64,000 bases of DNA, from positions 284,307 to 348,306 of the forward strand of contig NZ_NJFZ01000003.1 of assembly GCF_002270355.1 (NCBI RefSeq), in the 5' to 3' direction. Origin of the DNA: Flectobacillus sp. BAB-3569. GTDB taxonomy: Bacteria > Bacteroidota > Bacteroidia > Cytophagales > Spirosomataceae. The notes under the pieces are model-generated. The model did no database searches. It saw only the letters and a program-made list of their open reading frames with translations, and had not been told where the DNA came from. The translations under genes and the position numbers were made by a program. Each line of letters begins with the position of its first letter. Within the stretch, counting starts at the first letter, position 1. Of the stretch, positions 9,031 to 17,342 are shown piece after piece.

Positions 9031-9822
9031 TTACTTTTTGCTATTCAACTTTCCTCCCAAGAATCGAAATATCAAGAAGACCACGAGGAATAATGACAAA
9101 ATGAAAGCCAAGAATTGTAGGAGCTTTTTGGACTCAAAAGCTTCCAGTGGTACACCTTCTGAACTTTTCCTCACCACTATTTTACCCTGTACCATAAAAG
9201 CTTTGAACCATTGCCCAGCTCTTCTAAAGATTTGATAGCTTCTATCAAACAAATCAAGAGGCTTCTTGAGCAGTCCCAAATGATCGTATTTTGTACCAGC
9301 TACATGGGTCACGTTGAAATACGATGGATAGATAAAGTTGGTCACAAAGATGTCGTTGATATAGTATCCGATTGATGGATTCGCAATGGGGTCAGCTAGC
9401 TCAACTAGGAATTCAACCTCTTGGGTATTATCCTCAAAATCCTTTCCTCTCACGATTCTTTGTCCGTATGGGTCGATACACATTTCGATGATTTCCTCAG
9501 AAAGAACCTTTGTAAGGTGGTTTTGTGTGTATTCTTGTGTAACCCAATCTGTCAATCTTGCCTGAGCGTAGGGAATATTTGTTGTAGAATCATACCAATG
9601 TGTTCCGTTGAACTTGTTTTCTGTTTCCTCAAGGATTGATACTGTCCAAAAACCTGCTGGTATTTCTCCAAACGTCCGAAAAGCTCTTACCTCACCCGAT
9701 ACATCCCATTTGGGTGAAACATCTCTCTGGAGTTGAATTTGAATAGCCTTAGCAATTTGCTGGAGTAATTCATACGAGATTTTCCCTGTTTTGTCTAAGA
9801 GTGCAATCTTTCTATACTCCAT
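9031..9822 (-). CDS. Metallopeptidase-like protein with C-terminal membrane anchor, active-site His missing
   Basis: 263 residues; C-terminal membrane helix about residues 233-257 followed by a basic tail. The central part matches a conserved phage/bacterial family with VLSHExLEhhxxPY, then E(V/L)AD, then an I(D/N)(G/D)IxVxNFI.P.(W/Y)F segment. The element B copy (46008-46745) keeps SHEILE at residues 96-101. Here the same place reads SEEIIE (Glu109 for His), so zinc binding is probably lost and the protein may be purely structural. Overlaps the upstream gene by 11 nt. Confidence 0.65.
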   Translation of the reverse strand: MEYRKIALLDKTGKISYELLQQIAKAIQIQLQRDVSPKWDVSGEVRAFRTFGEIPAGFWTVSILEETENKFNGTHWYDSTTNIPYAQARLTDWVTQEYTQNHLTKVLSEEIIEMCIDPYGQRIVRGKDFEDNTQEVEFLVELADPIANPSIGYYINDIFVTNFIYPSYFNVTHVAGTKYDHLGLLKKPLDLFDRSYQIFRRAGQWFKAFMVQGKIVVRKSSEGVPLEAFESKKLLQFLAFILSLFLVVFLIFRFLGGKLNSKK

Positions 9823-10402
9823 TGGTTGCTGGTGGTGTTATTGGAGGTTTCTTCATCTTTCGAATCGCCCATCTAATTAGCCAGAATAGCAGGATAGGAA
9901 CTAGGATAACCGTTGGCAGAAACCAGATGATGTTTTTCTTGAGAAAAGCTAGATACTTGTTTTCTTGCTCTTCTGGTGGAGTGCCCGCTGAATCACTACT
10001 AGAGTCGGCTTCTGAATCTTTTGTGTCTGTAGCTACCGTTTTGCTATTTCCCCCACCAAGGATTCCAAATAGCCCTTTTGCTACATCTAAGATTTTCCCA
10101 AAAGTGTTCCCTGAAGAGTTGGTATTCGTATTTGTCCCTCCAGATACAGGTGGTTTGTCGTCTTTTAAACTATCTAAGCTCTCCCAGTATGAAAGCGTAC
10201 TAACGACATAGTAGGTTTCTCCATCTTTTGCTTTGAATTCTAAGAAAGTGTTTTTGTCTCCAGAAATTCCTTGAACGGTTCGACCAGTGAGCTCACCAAG
10301 GTACGCACCATAATAGGCAGCATACGCAAGGGATGAAATATCGGGAGCGATGAAGTATTCTGCATAAGCGACATCCTCCTTTACATATAAGTATTTTGCC
10401 AT
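9812..10402 (-). CDS. Tail-anchored membrane protein
   Basis: 196 residues: a Tyr/Ala-rich N-terminal domain (1-80), a low-complexity Thr/Asn/Ser/Gly linker (about 90-150), then a single membrane helix (about 158-178) and a basic tail. No signal peptide. It belongs to the large set of proteins in both elements that consist of a globular head, a flexible linker and a C-terminal anchor. No family recognised. Confidence 0.7.
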   Translation of the reverse strand: MAKYLYVKEDVAYAEYFIAPDISSLAYAAYYGAYLGELTGRTVQGISGDKNTFLEFKAKDGETYYVVSTLSYWESLDSLKDDKPPVSGGTNTNTNSSGNTFGKILDVAKGLFGILGGGNSKTVATDTKDSEADSSSDSAGTPPEEQENKYLAFLKKNIIWFLPTVILVPILLFWLIRWAIRKMKKPPITPPATNGV

Positions 10403-10423
10403 TTTTGTGGTGATTAAATGGGG

Positions 10424-10519
10424 CTACAACTTTAAGTTGTAGTCCTACAAATGTTACTAGTTAAGTAGTTGTAAAACAGCGCTTTTCTTTTTGTGTTCTT
10501 TTAAAAAAAGTTGTAGCCC
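10424..10519 (-). repeat. GGCTACAACTT inverted repeats in intergenic gap
   Basis: The 116-nt gap before the 10402 start has a hairpin CTACAACTT/AAGTTGTAG (10424-10442, single-base loop) and a further AAGTTGTAGCCC at 10508-10519 whose last bases merge with the stop codon of the 10519-10992 gene. The layout (one copy at the stop, an inverted copy before the next start) mimics the GGTAGC arrays with another word. Could be a terminator or regulatory site. Confidence 0.5.
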
Positions 10520-10992
10520 TATGAATTTTGATAAACAAGTGGTTTGTATCCTAGCCCTCTAATCAACCTTCTTAATTGCAAAGGGCTAATCAATCGGGCA
10601 TCGACTTTAGGTAAAGGAAATTGTGCTTGAGTAAGTGCTTCATAACACACTTCTGAGCAAAACTTATGCTCAGGGTTGTCCAGCACGGCAGTTCTATACA
10701 CCATTCCTACCACTCCGATGGCATCATATTTCTTGCCTTCGTTTTCTACAAAATACTGATAGGCTTTTTCCCAATGCTGTGACCCGATTTGATAGACCTC
10801 ATATCTTTTCGGGTCAATGGGTTCAAAGTTTCTAAACCCAACTCCTTGACTGAGCCATGCAGAACCTCGTCTCCACGCTCTTTCATCGAAAAGGATTTCG
10901 CAATGAACCCATTCTCCTTTGCCTCCCACTGCCATCATTCGTTGCCATAGGTATGAATCTTGGTTGCGGAAGCTTTCGAACAGTAGATACAT
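10519..10992 (-). CDS. Permuted NlpC/P60 (YiiX-like) cysteine hydrolase
   Basis: 157 residues, soluble. Shows the circularly permuted papain-like order: WVHCEILF (catalytic His near residue 29) first, then YDAIGVVG, then FCSEVCYEAL (catalytic Cys near 114). The element B copy 48054-48518 has FIHCELVF, YNWGGVLG and FCCADLCYVAL. Such enzymes cleave peptide or lipid bonds in the cell envelope. Located right after a lytic transglycosylase, so a role in peptidoglycan opening during entry or exit fits. Start shares one base with the previous stop. Confidence 0.7.
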   Translation of the reverse strand: MYLLFESFRNQDSYLWQRMMAVGGKGEWVHCEILFDERAWRRGSAWLSQGVGFRNFEPIDPKRYEVYQIGSQHWEKAYQYFVENEGKKYDAIGVVGMVYRTAVLDNPEHKFCSEVCYEALTQAQFPLPKVDARLISPLQLRRLIRGLGYKPLVYQNS

Positions 10993-11918
10993 TAGACTAG
11001 AATTCCTAAATCGTTTGTGACAATATCAAAACCACCGTGTTTACCTAGCGTGCGAAGGATGTAATCGTGAGCCTCTCCAGTAGTATTTGCAAGTGCATAT
11101 TTCAAACTCTTACCAGCAATACCGTACTTCGTTTTTGCCGTTGCATCGCCTTTGTTGTAAGAAACTACCACAGAAGCTAAATCATCAGCGCCGTAGATAT
11201 CCAAAAGGTTTGCTAGTTTTAGTGCTCCAATGTGAATATTCAGTTCTGCATTGTAGAGGTCGTTTAGGCTTGATTTCTTAGAGATTTCTACTAGACTTCT
11301 ATCGAATTTATCGACTGCATCAATGATTTTTTCAGCACGAGTTTCGCCAAGGTTTTTCTTTAAAATAGCCTCATGAGCATCAGGAACATAGTTCTTATAC
11401 TTCTTTGCTACTACGATGGTATCCGTTGCGGTGATTGGCATCAATTGCATGGCACCTCTTGCACCACTTGATGACTTTGAAAACTCAAGCTTTTCTGGGT
11501 CGATTTCTGTCACCATAACACCCCAAATCATCCACGTAGGTACTTTGGTTAGCTCCGAGGCGTGTGCCACGTAAGAGCCAAATTTTGGCATTAGGGTATC
11601 TTTGATGAAATTCGCCCATTTCTGACGTGAGGCAGCGTTAAACTTTGAGGCATCTGAATCGTCAACAAGCGGAAATGTACCTGCAACAGTTGGATTGGCA
11701 AATCCAGAAAAACCGATGGCTAGACTGTTTTCTACAGCACGATTGATGTTGAAAGTATGTACGGTATCAGCATTGTCAGCATACTGCAGATAGAAAGCAT
11801 CATCTGTTTTGGCTAATGCTTCAGCCTCCGTTTTCTTTCGATTCAAGAAATAGTATCCACCGATGGCTAAAAGAAAAACGGTAAGAACAACAAGAAGAAT
11901 TTTTGCGAATTTGTTCAT
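10992..11918 (-). CDS. Membrane-anchored lytic transglycosylase (SLT-like)
   Basis: 308 residues with an N-terminal membrane helix (about 5-24). The catalytic domain has VMVTEIDPE (probable catalytic Glu near residue 136) followed by SSGARGAMQLMPITA, the typical GAxGxMQ motif of soluble-lytic-transglycosylase folds. Cleaves the MurNAc-GlcNAc bond. The frame extends upstream to a TTG at 11945, but those codons read the GGTAGC-type repeat, so the ATG at 11918 is preferred. Third member of the transglycosylase set; it lacks the EF-hand of the others. Confidence 0.75.
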   Translation of the reverse strand: MNKFAKILLVVLTVFLLAIGGYYFLNRKKTEAEALAKTDDAFYLQYADNADTVHTFNINRAVENSLAIGFSGFANPTVAGTFPLVDDSDASKFNAASRQKWANFIKDTLMPKFGSYVAHASELTKVPTWMIWGVMVTEIDPEKLEFSKSSSGARGAMQLMPITATDTIVVAKKYKNYVPDAHEAILKKNLGETRAEKIIDAVDKFDRSLVEISKKSSLNDLYNAELNIHIGALKLANLLDIYGADDLASVVVSYNKGDATAKTKYGIAGKSLKYALANTTGEAHDYILRTLGKHGGFDIVTNDLGILV

Positions 11919-11937
11919 TTTATAAAAACTTGGTTTT

Positions 11938-12052
11938 GCTACCAAAAAAGAATAACCGGGCTTGCTTAAATGCTAAATGCCAGGAATGAATTGGTAGCAA
12001 AAATCCAAGATTGACGGACAATTTTAAACTAGGGAATGTTGGTTTTGCTACC
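11938..12052. repeat. Phased GCTACC/GGTAGC array, site A2
   Basis: GCTACC at 11938, GGTAGC at 11993, GCTACC at 12047: spacings 55 and 54 bp with alternating orientation, identical to site A1. The 167-nt gap between the genes at 12086 and 11918 contains nothing else recognisable. The segment between the second and third core aligns with A1 without gaps and shares a TCCGT word. Confidence 0.75.
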
Positions 12053-12085
12053 AATGATATTTTAGAATGGTTAGGTATCGGATAA

Positions 12086-12448
12086 TTACTTGTTTCTAGC
12101 TTCTTGGAAAGCAATCCTTTTTGCCTCCTTACGAGATAGGTTATACGTAGTGACCTTTTTGACCTCTTTTACTCCAGAGCGACGTTGAAGCTCTTTGGCT
12201 CGCTCATCTACATCTGAAATAGAGATAGGCTTGTCAACAGCACCTAGCCCTTTGGCTTTTTTTAAGACCGAGAGCGTGAACAGCTCCGTTTTAGCGCCTT
12301 TTTTGCATTTGTACACTTCTTTATCATCTTCATGTTTACGTGAGACGATAGTATATGTACCTTTCTTTGATTTTAGCTCACCGATGTACTCTACTTGTTC
12401 ATCGATGTCAAATCGGAAGCCTTTTTTCTTTTTTCCTAAAGAGAACAT
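12086..12448 (-). CDS. Small basic protein, possibly nucleic-acid binding
   Basis: 120 residues, strongly basic, no membrane segment. N-terminal 60 residues look like a small beta-barrel (VEYIGELKSKKGTYTIVSR), C-terminal part is a charged helix. Start overlaps the upstream transglycosylase by 41 nt. Position and charge recall the 65-residue basic protein 45804-46001 of element B. Could be a DNA-condensing or internal protein; no family recognised. Confidence 0.6.
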   Translation of the reverse strand: MFSLGKKKKGFRFDIDEQVEYIGELKSKKGTYTIVSRKHEDDKEVYKCKKGAKTELFTLSVLKKAKGLGAVDKPISISDVDERAKELQRRSGVKEVKKVTTYNLSRKEAKRIAFQEARNK

Positions 12449-13115
12449 GATTTTTAAGGTATTTAGTGATTTGATTCTTTCTAAAGTAAAATATTAATCC
12501 AACCAGCATCGCTAATCCAAAAAACAGACCTGCAAGGATATACTTGAGTTCTATATCGGCTACGTAAAATCTTGTAGGATCCTCAGGAGTGAAGAGCAAC
12601 TCTTTGTCATACAAGAGTGGTAAGCGCTTATCAAAGAATTGATTCATTTCTTTGACTGTAACGGCACCATCTGCATTGTAATCTAAAGCGCTATTACCTG
12701 AGTAAGCATCTGAGCCTTTTCTATAGAGTACATAGTTCTCAGCCTTTTTGAATGCGACTGGATAATGCACCAGCGCATAAAGCTCGTAGGCTGAATCGGG
12801 TGCTCCATATTGTTTCACTCGCATTCGTAAGTATTTGCGAACATAGTACAGATATTCAATTGGACTTAGCGTTTTCAAGTGCTCGACTGTGGTTTGCAAA
12901 TCCTTTGCCGTAGCTTTAGTAATCTGTATATATCCAACAGCACCGATAGCATTGACGTTTGGAAACTTCATGCTTGACTCAGCATTGAAGACAAGCGTTA
13001 ACCAGTTAGGGTTTTTGATACGAATTAGCGGATCGGAACAAATATCCCTAACCTCTTTTTCGAATGCGACTTTATCGACATTCCAACCTAGTTTGTTTAG
13101 ACAGATTAGGGACAT
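12408..13115 (-). CDS. Lytic transglycosylase with EF-hand and C-terminal membrane anchor
   Basis: 235 residues. Probable catalytic Glu46 in FNAESSMK, followed by NAIGAVGYIQITKATAKDL (GAxGxxQ motif). An EF-hand loop DYNADGAVTVKE near residues 143-154 should bind calcium. A membrane helix (about 189-211) and a basic tail close the protein. Paralogues in element B: 49074-49757 (same domain order) and 49732-50295 (no anchor). No signal peptide, which is odd for an enzyme acting on peptidoglycan and fits a virion membrane protein. Confidence 0.8.
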   Translation of the reverse strand: MSLICLNKLGWNVDKVAFEKEVRDICSDPLIRIKNPNWLTLVFNAESSMKFPNVNAIGAVGYIQITKATAKDLQTTVEHLKTLSPIEYLYYVRKYLRMRVKQYGAPDSAYELYALVHYPVAFKKAENYVLYRKGSDAYSGNSALDYNADGAVTVKEMNQFFDKRLPLLYDKELLFTPEDPTRFYVADIELKYILAGLFFGLAMLVGLIFYFRKNQITKYLKNHVLFRKKEKRLPI

Positions 13116-13192
13116 TTTACAATTGTAATTTTTAAAATGTTGCGTTAATACGCTTATTTCGATGTTTTTGGGGTCAAATTGTAAAAGCTTGC

Positions 13193-13342
13193 TTAAAAAG
13201 TTTTACGTTTAGGTTTTCCCCATAATCCGAAAAAAACACCTGCTTGATAGGAAACCCATACAATCGAAATCAGACCTGAAGTCATTGAAACGATGATAGA
13301 AGCGTATTGTAACTTTTCTGACACAAGCTCTTTTTCTTCCAT
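13193..13342 (-). CDS. Small single-pass membrane protein
   Basis: 49 residues from ATG 13342 to TAA 13193: acidic start MEEKELVSEKL, one hydrophobic helix (about 14-38), basic end GKPKRKTF. Ends 78 nt before the transglycosylase start, one nt after the preceding gene's stop. Could be a holin-like or minor membrane protein. Confidence 0.55.
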   Translation of the reverse strand: MEEKELVSEKLQYASIIVSMTSGLISIVWVSYQAGVFFGLWGKPKRKTF

Positions 13343-13343
13343 A

Positions 13344-13649
13344 TTATTTGGCTGAAGTAGCGGCTAAAACGGTTACTAATGCAGGGACAATAATCTTAGT
13401 AAGGTCGAGTACATTAGACCAAAAATCTCCTCGTTTCATGAATTTCTTCTTTTTTACTGGAGCTTTTTGAGGCTTTGGCTTCTTCGCATTTTGTGGTGCT
13501 TGTGGTTGAAAATCGGCTGAGTCACATACGTAATTTTGCTGGATGACAACCACCACACTAGGAGGTGATAAGGTATCTTGACTGAGGGTTTGTGAAAAAC
13601 CTAGCATCGGAATGAATCCGAATAGTAAGCAAAAGATGATTTTTTTCAT
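13344..13649 (-). CDS. Secreted/membrane protein with signal peptide and C-terminal hydrophobic end
   Basis: 101 residues: signal peptide (MKKIIFCLLFGFIPMLGFSQ), Pro/Lys-rich linker with several PK repeats, and a hydrophobic C-terminus (about 79-97). It sits between a holin/i-spanin-like gene and a small membrane gene and directly before two cell-wall hydrolases, so an envelope-disruption role is likely; no family recognised. Confidence 0.6.
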   Translation of the reverse strand: MKKIIFCLLFGFIPMLGFSQTLSQDTLSPPSVVVVIQQNYVCDSADFQPQAPQNAKKPKPQKAPVKKKKFMKRGDFWSNVLDLTKIIVPALVTVLAATSAK

Positions 13650-13650
13650 G

Positions 13651-13971
13651 CTATTTTAACTGCTTTAGAATTTCGTTATTTTGACTTGAGAGATGGTTGA
13701 ATTGAGCCGTGAAGTCAGCCTTTTGTTCCTTGAGAGCCTGTTTAAGTTCGTTGATACCATTTTGCTGGTTAAGAGAATCTTTCTCTAGTACCGCAATACG
13801 TTCACCGTGCTTGTTTTGCCTCTCTTGAATGTCTTTGATTTCTTCCTGTCTTGCGTCAATTCTTTCCTTCGTCTCTTCAGTTTTTGTTCTAAAAATCCAC
13901 ACCACCAGAGCAACTATTCCAGATACAACAATCGGTGTGAAAATTTGCTCATAATTAACTTGTAGTAACAT
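13651..13971 (-). CDS. Holin- or i-spanin-like membrane coiled-coil protein
   Basis: 106 residues: N-terminal membrane helix (about 11-27) then a long heptad-like coiled coil (30-106) rich in Glu, Gln and Lys. This is the usual shape of phage i-spanins or XhlA-type proteins. It follows the lipoprotein gene (13973) by one nt, and an inner-membrane coiled coil plus outer-membrane lipoprotein is the classic spanin pair. Inferred from architecture only. Confidence 0.55.
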   Translation of the reverse strand: MLLQVNYEQIFTPIVVSGIVALVVWIFRTKTEETKERIDARQEEIKDIQERQNKHGERIAVLEKDSLNQQNGINELKQALKEQKADFTAQFNHLSSQNNEILKQLK

Positions 13972-13972
13972 A

Positions 13973-14407
13973 TTAGTGGTTAGTAGAATCGTACATTTGA
14001 GCTATCTTTCTTTTTGCCTCTTCAAAGGCTTTTTCTATTTCGCTATTTGAGCGCATGGACAATCGGTCTCTGGGTCTTCGGTATGGTTTTCTTGATGGCG
14101 TAGATGGATTCTGTGTTTTGGGTATTTTTTCTTCCAATCTAGCGAATGCCGTATCCGTCGCATCAAAATAGTCCAGTGTTCCGAATTCAGGGACTGTATC
14201 TAGTTCGGATAGCTTCAAGTCAGCCTTGTCAATATCGACTGTATCCTTTTTCTCTGGTGTTTCAATGCCTAATAGATTGTCCACTACTTGATATTGGGCA
14301 TCAGAACAGGAGAGTAAACTAATGCCGATTAATGAGCCAATGATTAAGAGCTTTGACTTCTTTGCTGTTGAGCTTCCAGAACTCTTGGTAGTTGAGGATG
14401 ATTGCAT
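13973..14407 (-). CDS. Lipoprotein, candidate o-spanin
   Basis: 144 residues with a lipoprotein signal: basic segment KKSK, hydrophobic stretch and lipobox LLSC at about residues 31-34. The rest is acidic then Arg/Pro-rich, with a helical C-terminus. Overlaps the CHAP gene by 89 nt in another frame. Together with 13651-13971 it could bridge inner and outer membranes at lysis. No sequence family recognised. Confidence 0.6.
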   Translation of the reverse strand: MQSSSTTKSSGSSTAKKSKLLIIGSLIGISLLSCSDAQYQVVDNLLGIETPEKKDTVDIDKADLKLSELDTVPEFGTLDYFDATDTAFARLEEKIPKTQNPSTPSRKPYRRPRDRLSMRSNSEIEKAFEEAKRKIAQMYDSTNH

Positions 14408-14819
14408 CTTGTTTTCGTCTTAGATGTGGGAAAATACCTTGTTTCCTTCGTGTTGGGTCGTAGGGAGAGCCTGTATTAAAGCCTCCAGTACGAAACCTTG
14501 TTTTGTCTCCTGCGATATTCCATTGGGTTACGACCTCAACGTGCCATTGGTTTTTTGACCAATTGAAAAGAGCAATATCACCTTTGACCACTGGCTCAGT
14601 GGTGATAGCTTTACCATGTCTTCGCTTAACTGCCGAAGCTTTGAGCCATGACAGCGCTCGTGGGGTGGCCATGACTGGAAGCCTGTTACACTTACCAATG
14701 TAAATGATTCCACTTGAGCAATAGGCTGAGCCTTTTGGCACACCTGCCGTTTTGTTGATTTTGTCGATAAGAAAGCCTCTATTATTAGGTCTTTCCAGAT
14801 TATGATAGAGGCTTTTCAT
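14319..14819 (-). CDS. CHAP-like peptidoglycan endopeptidase/amidase
   Basis: 166 residues from the chosen ATG at 14819, 23 nt after the previous stop; the open frame extends to 14957, overlapping the upstream gene by 115 nt, so the start is uncertain. Cys in AYCSSGIIYI and His in GDIALFNWSKNQWHVEVV match the Cys and His of CHAP-type hydrolases. Probable endolysin or entry enzyme. No clear counterpart at this position in element B. Confidence 0.7.
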   Translation of the reverse strand: MKSLYHNLERPNNRGFLIDKINKTAGVPKGSAYCSSGIIYIGKCNRLPVMATPRALSWLKASAVKRRHGKAITTEPVVKGDIALFNWSKNQWHVEVVTQWNIAGDKTRFRTGGFNTGSPYDPTRRKQGIFPHLRRKQDAIILNYQEFWKLNSKEVKALNHWLINRH

Positions 14820-14842
14820 CGTGTCTACCACCGCTTGCCTAA

Positions 14843-15577
14843 TCAGGAATTGGTGATTGGACTGGCTAAGTACATGATGGCAAATGAGAAAGCTTTGGCA
14901 TATACCAAATACAAGGCTTGCTTTACCTGAAATTCGTCTGAGCAATTGAGAAACCATTTCGATATTAAGTTATGTTCGGGTGCTTCGTGATTGTTTCTGA
15001 ATCGGTACACAACGCTCCAGTTGATAAGCAAGGAGACGTCTACAATGAGCCACATAATCGACCAGTGGTTGAGCTTGATAATGAAGTCAATCCAAGCCGA
15101 ACGTACTGCCATTGAGATGTCTGTCCCCTCAAGTTTCACCAAGTGATTGAGATAGCTTGAAATAGCAAAGAGTGCCAAAGTGAATAGTGTGGTAAGAATC
15201 CATCGTCTTGCTACCGAGTACCCTTTGCCAAAGAATGGCTCAGAGGGTAGTTCAACTACGTCTTCCTCTAATTCTTCACCATCAATCTGGATTTCATTTG
15301 CCAGTTTTTTGGCGTCCTCAGCAAATCCCTTGAGTGTTTCCGCCTTTGTGAGATTTCCTGCTAAGGCTTCATGCCTTGACTGAGCCATGAAGGTTGCAAC
15401 GTTGTCGAGAAGAGCCTGCCTTTCATCTATTTTTTGCTGTTTCTCAGCTTCTTTTTGTTCTTGTTGCAGTTGTTCGACTCGTTGCAATTCTAGCTCAGCA
15501 TCTTGCTTTCTCTTTTCAGCTTGTGCCTTGAGTTCTTCGATATTGATATTTTTATCCAAATTCTTTCCCATTGCCAT
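14843..15577 (-). CDS. Coiled-coil membrane protein
   Basis: 244 residues: a strong N-terminal coiled coil (about 8-60, Glu/Gln/Lys-rich), a spacer, then three or four hydrophobic helices (about 120-240). The frame opens at 15610, but the ATG at 15577 avoids overlap with the previous stop at 15585. Function unknown. Confidence 0.6.
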   Translation of the reverse strand: MAMGKNLDKNINIEELKAQAEKRKQDAELELQRVEQLQQEQKEAEKQQKIDERQALLDNVATFMAQSRHEALAGNLTKAETLKGFAEDAKKLANEIQIDGEELEEDVVELPSEPFFGKGYSVARRWILTTLFTLALFAISSYLNHLVKLEGTDISMAVRSAWIDFIIKLNHWSIMWLIVDVSLLINWSVVYRFRNNHEAPEHNLISKWFLNCSDEFQVKQALYLVYAKAFSFAIMYLASPITNS

Positions 15578-15584
15578 TGAGGAT

Positions 15585-15818
15585 TTAATTTTTGAAGGAT
15601 GATAGGGCAAACTTCATTGCCCAAAACATGAGGAATGCTAAAATGATAGCGAATCCTCCGAGTGCCAGAAACAGATAGAATGCGACATTCTTGATTGTTT
15701 CAGTTTCCATTTCTACGTTGGTATTTACGTCGATTTCAGGCTTTTTCTTGCCCGTAATGAAATCCTTGATTTCGTCGGTAGAAAGGATGTTGGCAAGGGT
15801 ATCTAAGATGTTTGCCAT
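15585..15818 (-). CDS. Small tail-anchored membrane protein
   Basis: 77 residues with a soluble acidic start and one C-terminal membrane helix (about 49-70) ending in Lys-Asn. Start shares one base with the previous stop. May correspond to the 52-residue membrane protein 50299-50457 of element B, which follows the same neighbour. Confidence 0.6.
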   Translation of the reverse strand: MANILDTLANILSTDEIKDFITGKKKPEIDVNTNVEMETETIKNVAFYLFLALGGFAIILAFLMFWAMKFALSSFKN

Positions 15819-16291
15819 TACTTTGCCTTGAGTTTTGTGAGCCTAGTAAGTACACTATCGTAGGCTGCAGTTGCGTAGAGCTTATGGTCAATAAACTCCG
15901 TTAAGAACGTCCCGTCTTTGAAGTATTTTCGGTTGTAGTCATTAGCTATCCAAATCAACTCCTTGTCAGTTAGTTCCTTTAGAGTATGGCACAAATCACG
16001 CATTTCACCATACCATACCTTACTATACCATGCCGTAAAATAGTTGTGAGCCTGTTCTACAATTACTTTTCCTGTGGTCTTTGTCCATTCCTCGAAGACT
16101 GACTTTTCCTGAGCCGTTGGAGGCTGGTATTCAGGGCTTGGTGCATCACTTGGAGGAGTGTTTAAGCCTTTGTCTTTACCGAGATTGAAAATAAAGTATC
16201 CGATAAGTCCAATGGGCACAAGAAACAAAAGGATGGCTGTGATGGGCTTTGTGACCAATAAGGTCTTATACCAGTTTAGCTTTTCTTTCAT
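15818..16291 (-). CDS. Membrane protein with Annexin-like/helical C-terminus (paralogue of 50457-50921)
   Basis: 157 residues from ATG 16291 (the frame extends to 16360 inside the previous gene). An N-terminal membrane helix (about 14-36), Pro-rich linker, and a helical domain with (T/S)(D/N)(K/Q)ELxW...YNxKY, shared with the element B protein and in the same place after the SH3b gene. 'Annexin-like' refers only to the general helical look; no family recognised. Confidence 0.6.
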   Translation of the reverse strand: MKEKLNWYKTLLVTKPITAILLFLVPIGLIGYFIFNLGKDKGLNTPPSDAPSPEYQPPTAQEKSVFEEWTKTTGKVIVEQAHNYFTAWYSKVWYGEMRDLCHTLKELTDKELIWIANDYNRKYFKDGTFLTEFIDHKLYATAAYDSVLTRLTKLKAK

Positions 16292-17072
16292 TTTTTTTGT
16301 CTTTATAAGCACGATAACTAGAATAGAAGAACAGACTAAAAAGCAAAAAGAAAAAGCCATACAAAACCACTTTCAAAATCCCAGCTCCAGTTGAATCGGA
16401 GATTCCAGATTGAGGGTCATCATCTTGGCTAACAATTACAGAGCTTGACTCTCCAGAGGAATCGACTTTTGGAAGGGCTTTTGACTGTGGCTTGCTATAA
16501 GATACATAATCACTAGCGACCCACCCGATTGCCTTCCCTTTGGCATCAAATACCTTCAAAAAGGTAATGGTAAGGTATTTCTTGGTGCTTTTGTCGGTGT
16601 ATCCTACAATGTTACCATAGCTAACGATTTTCAATTCCTTCTTGAGTGTATTAGCTTCTGGTCGAAGTTTCACACCTGAGGTAGTATTGCAATACAAAGG
16701 AACTAGCTCAGTCTTTTCATCTGCTTTTTTAGGTTGTTCACCATTATCTGCAAATTCAAGTTCGCTTGGCTTGAACCATAAGTAGGTTAGGTACTTTTGA
16801 TTGACAGCATCAACCAACAATGGCTCATCCAAATCAACTGCGGTATAGGCAACTGTTTTCTTCGTGGTTTTATCTACTACCGTAGTGGTTTGTCTAATCC
16901 TACCTAGCAAAGCGCCTTTGGGATACGTAATCACGCTTGGTTTGGCATCTGAAAAGATGAATGTCAATCCGTAAGCGGTTGTAGCAGAGACTTTCACAAG
17001 CCTTCCTTGAGCCTGCCTCGTGTCGGCAGTGGTCAGGGTGGTGAGATAATCGAGAAAGTTCATACTATTCAT
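16266..17072 (-). CDS. SH3b-domain protein with C-terminal membrane anchor
   Basis: 268 residues. A beta-rich N-terminal half, then a bacterial SH3-like segment (about 125-195: GVKLRPEAN...KKELKIVSYGN...WVASDYVSY), a Ser/Asp-rich linker and a membrane helix near residues 237-258 followed by a basic tail. The counterpart 50921-51634 in B has VRIRTGASL...GYVAVQY. SH3b domains commonly bind peptidoglycan, so this may be a wall-binding virion component. Overlaps the previous gene by 8 nt. Confidence 0.7.
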   Translation of the reverse strand: MNSMNFLDYLTTLTTADTRQAQGRLVKVSATTAYGLTFIFSDAKPSVITYPKGALLGRIRQTTTVVDKTTKKTVAYTAVDLDEPLLVDAVNQKYLTYLWFKPSELEFADNGEQPKKADEKTELVPLYCNTTSGVKLRPEANTLKKELKIVSYGNIVGYTDKSTKKYLTITFLKVFDAKGKAIGWVASDYVSYSKPQSKALPKVDSSGESSSVIVSQDDDPQSGISDSTGAGILKVVLYGFFFLLFSLFFYSSYRAYKDKKNERKAKLV

Positions 17073-17250
17073 CCTTTTTTAGTTTGGGGAAAAGTTTTGA
17101 AAAAAGCTTAGAAAATCCTCTTACACCAAAAACTACGATGGTTACAAAGAGCGCCATGAAAATTGCGCCAATTACGAAGTCAATGAACGTGTAAGCTTTT
17201 TCCTTAGCTTCTTCCTTGAGTGTTTCCCTTACTTCATCTTTAGTCATCAT
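17065..17250 (-). CDS. Small tail-anchored membrane protein
   Basis: 61 residues: charged N-terminal helix (1-20), membrane helix (about 24-46), Lys/Phe-rich basic end. Just upstream of the SH3b gene. No family recognised; size and layout resemble small coat or membrane proteins of non-tailed phages. Confidence 0.6.
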   Translation of the reverse strand: MMTKDEVRETLKEEAKEKAYTFIDFVIGAIFMALFVTIVVFGVRGFSKLFSKLFPKLKKDE

Positions 17251-17342
17251 GAGAAGATTTAAGGGTGAGAGAGCAAAGTCTTAGAAAATCAGGAGAGTAC
17301 TTTGCTGACTCTCCTGATTTTAAATTTTTCTACTAGAATTTT

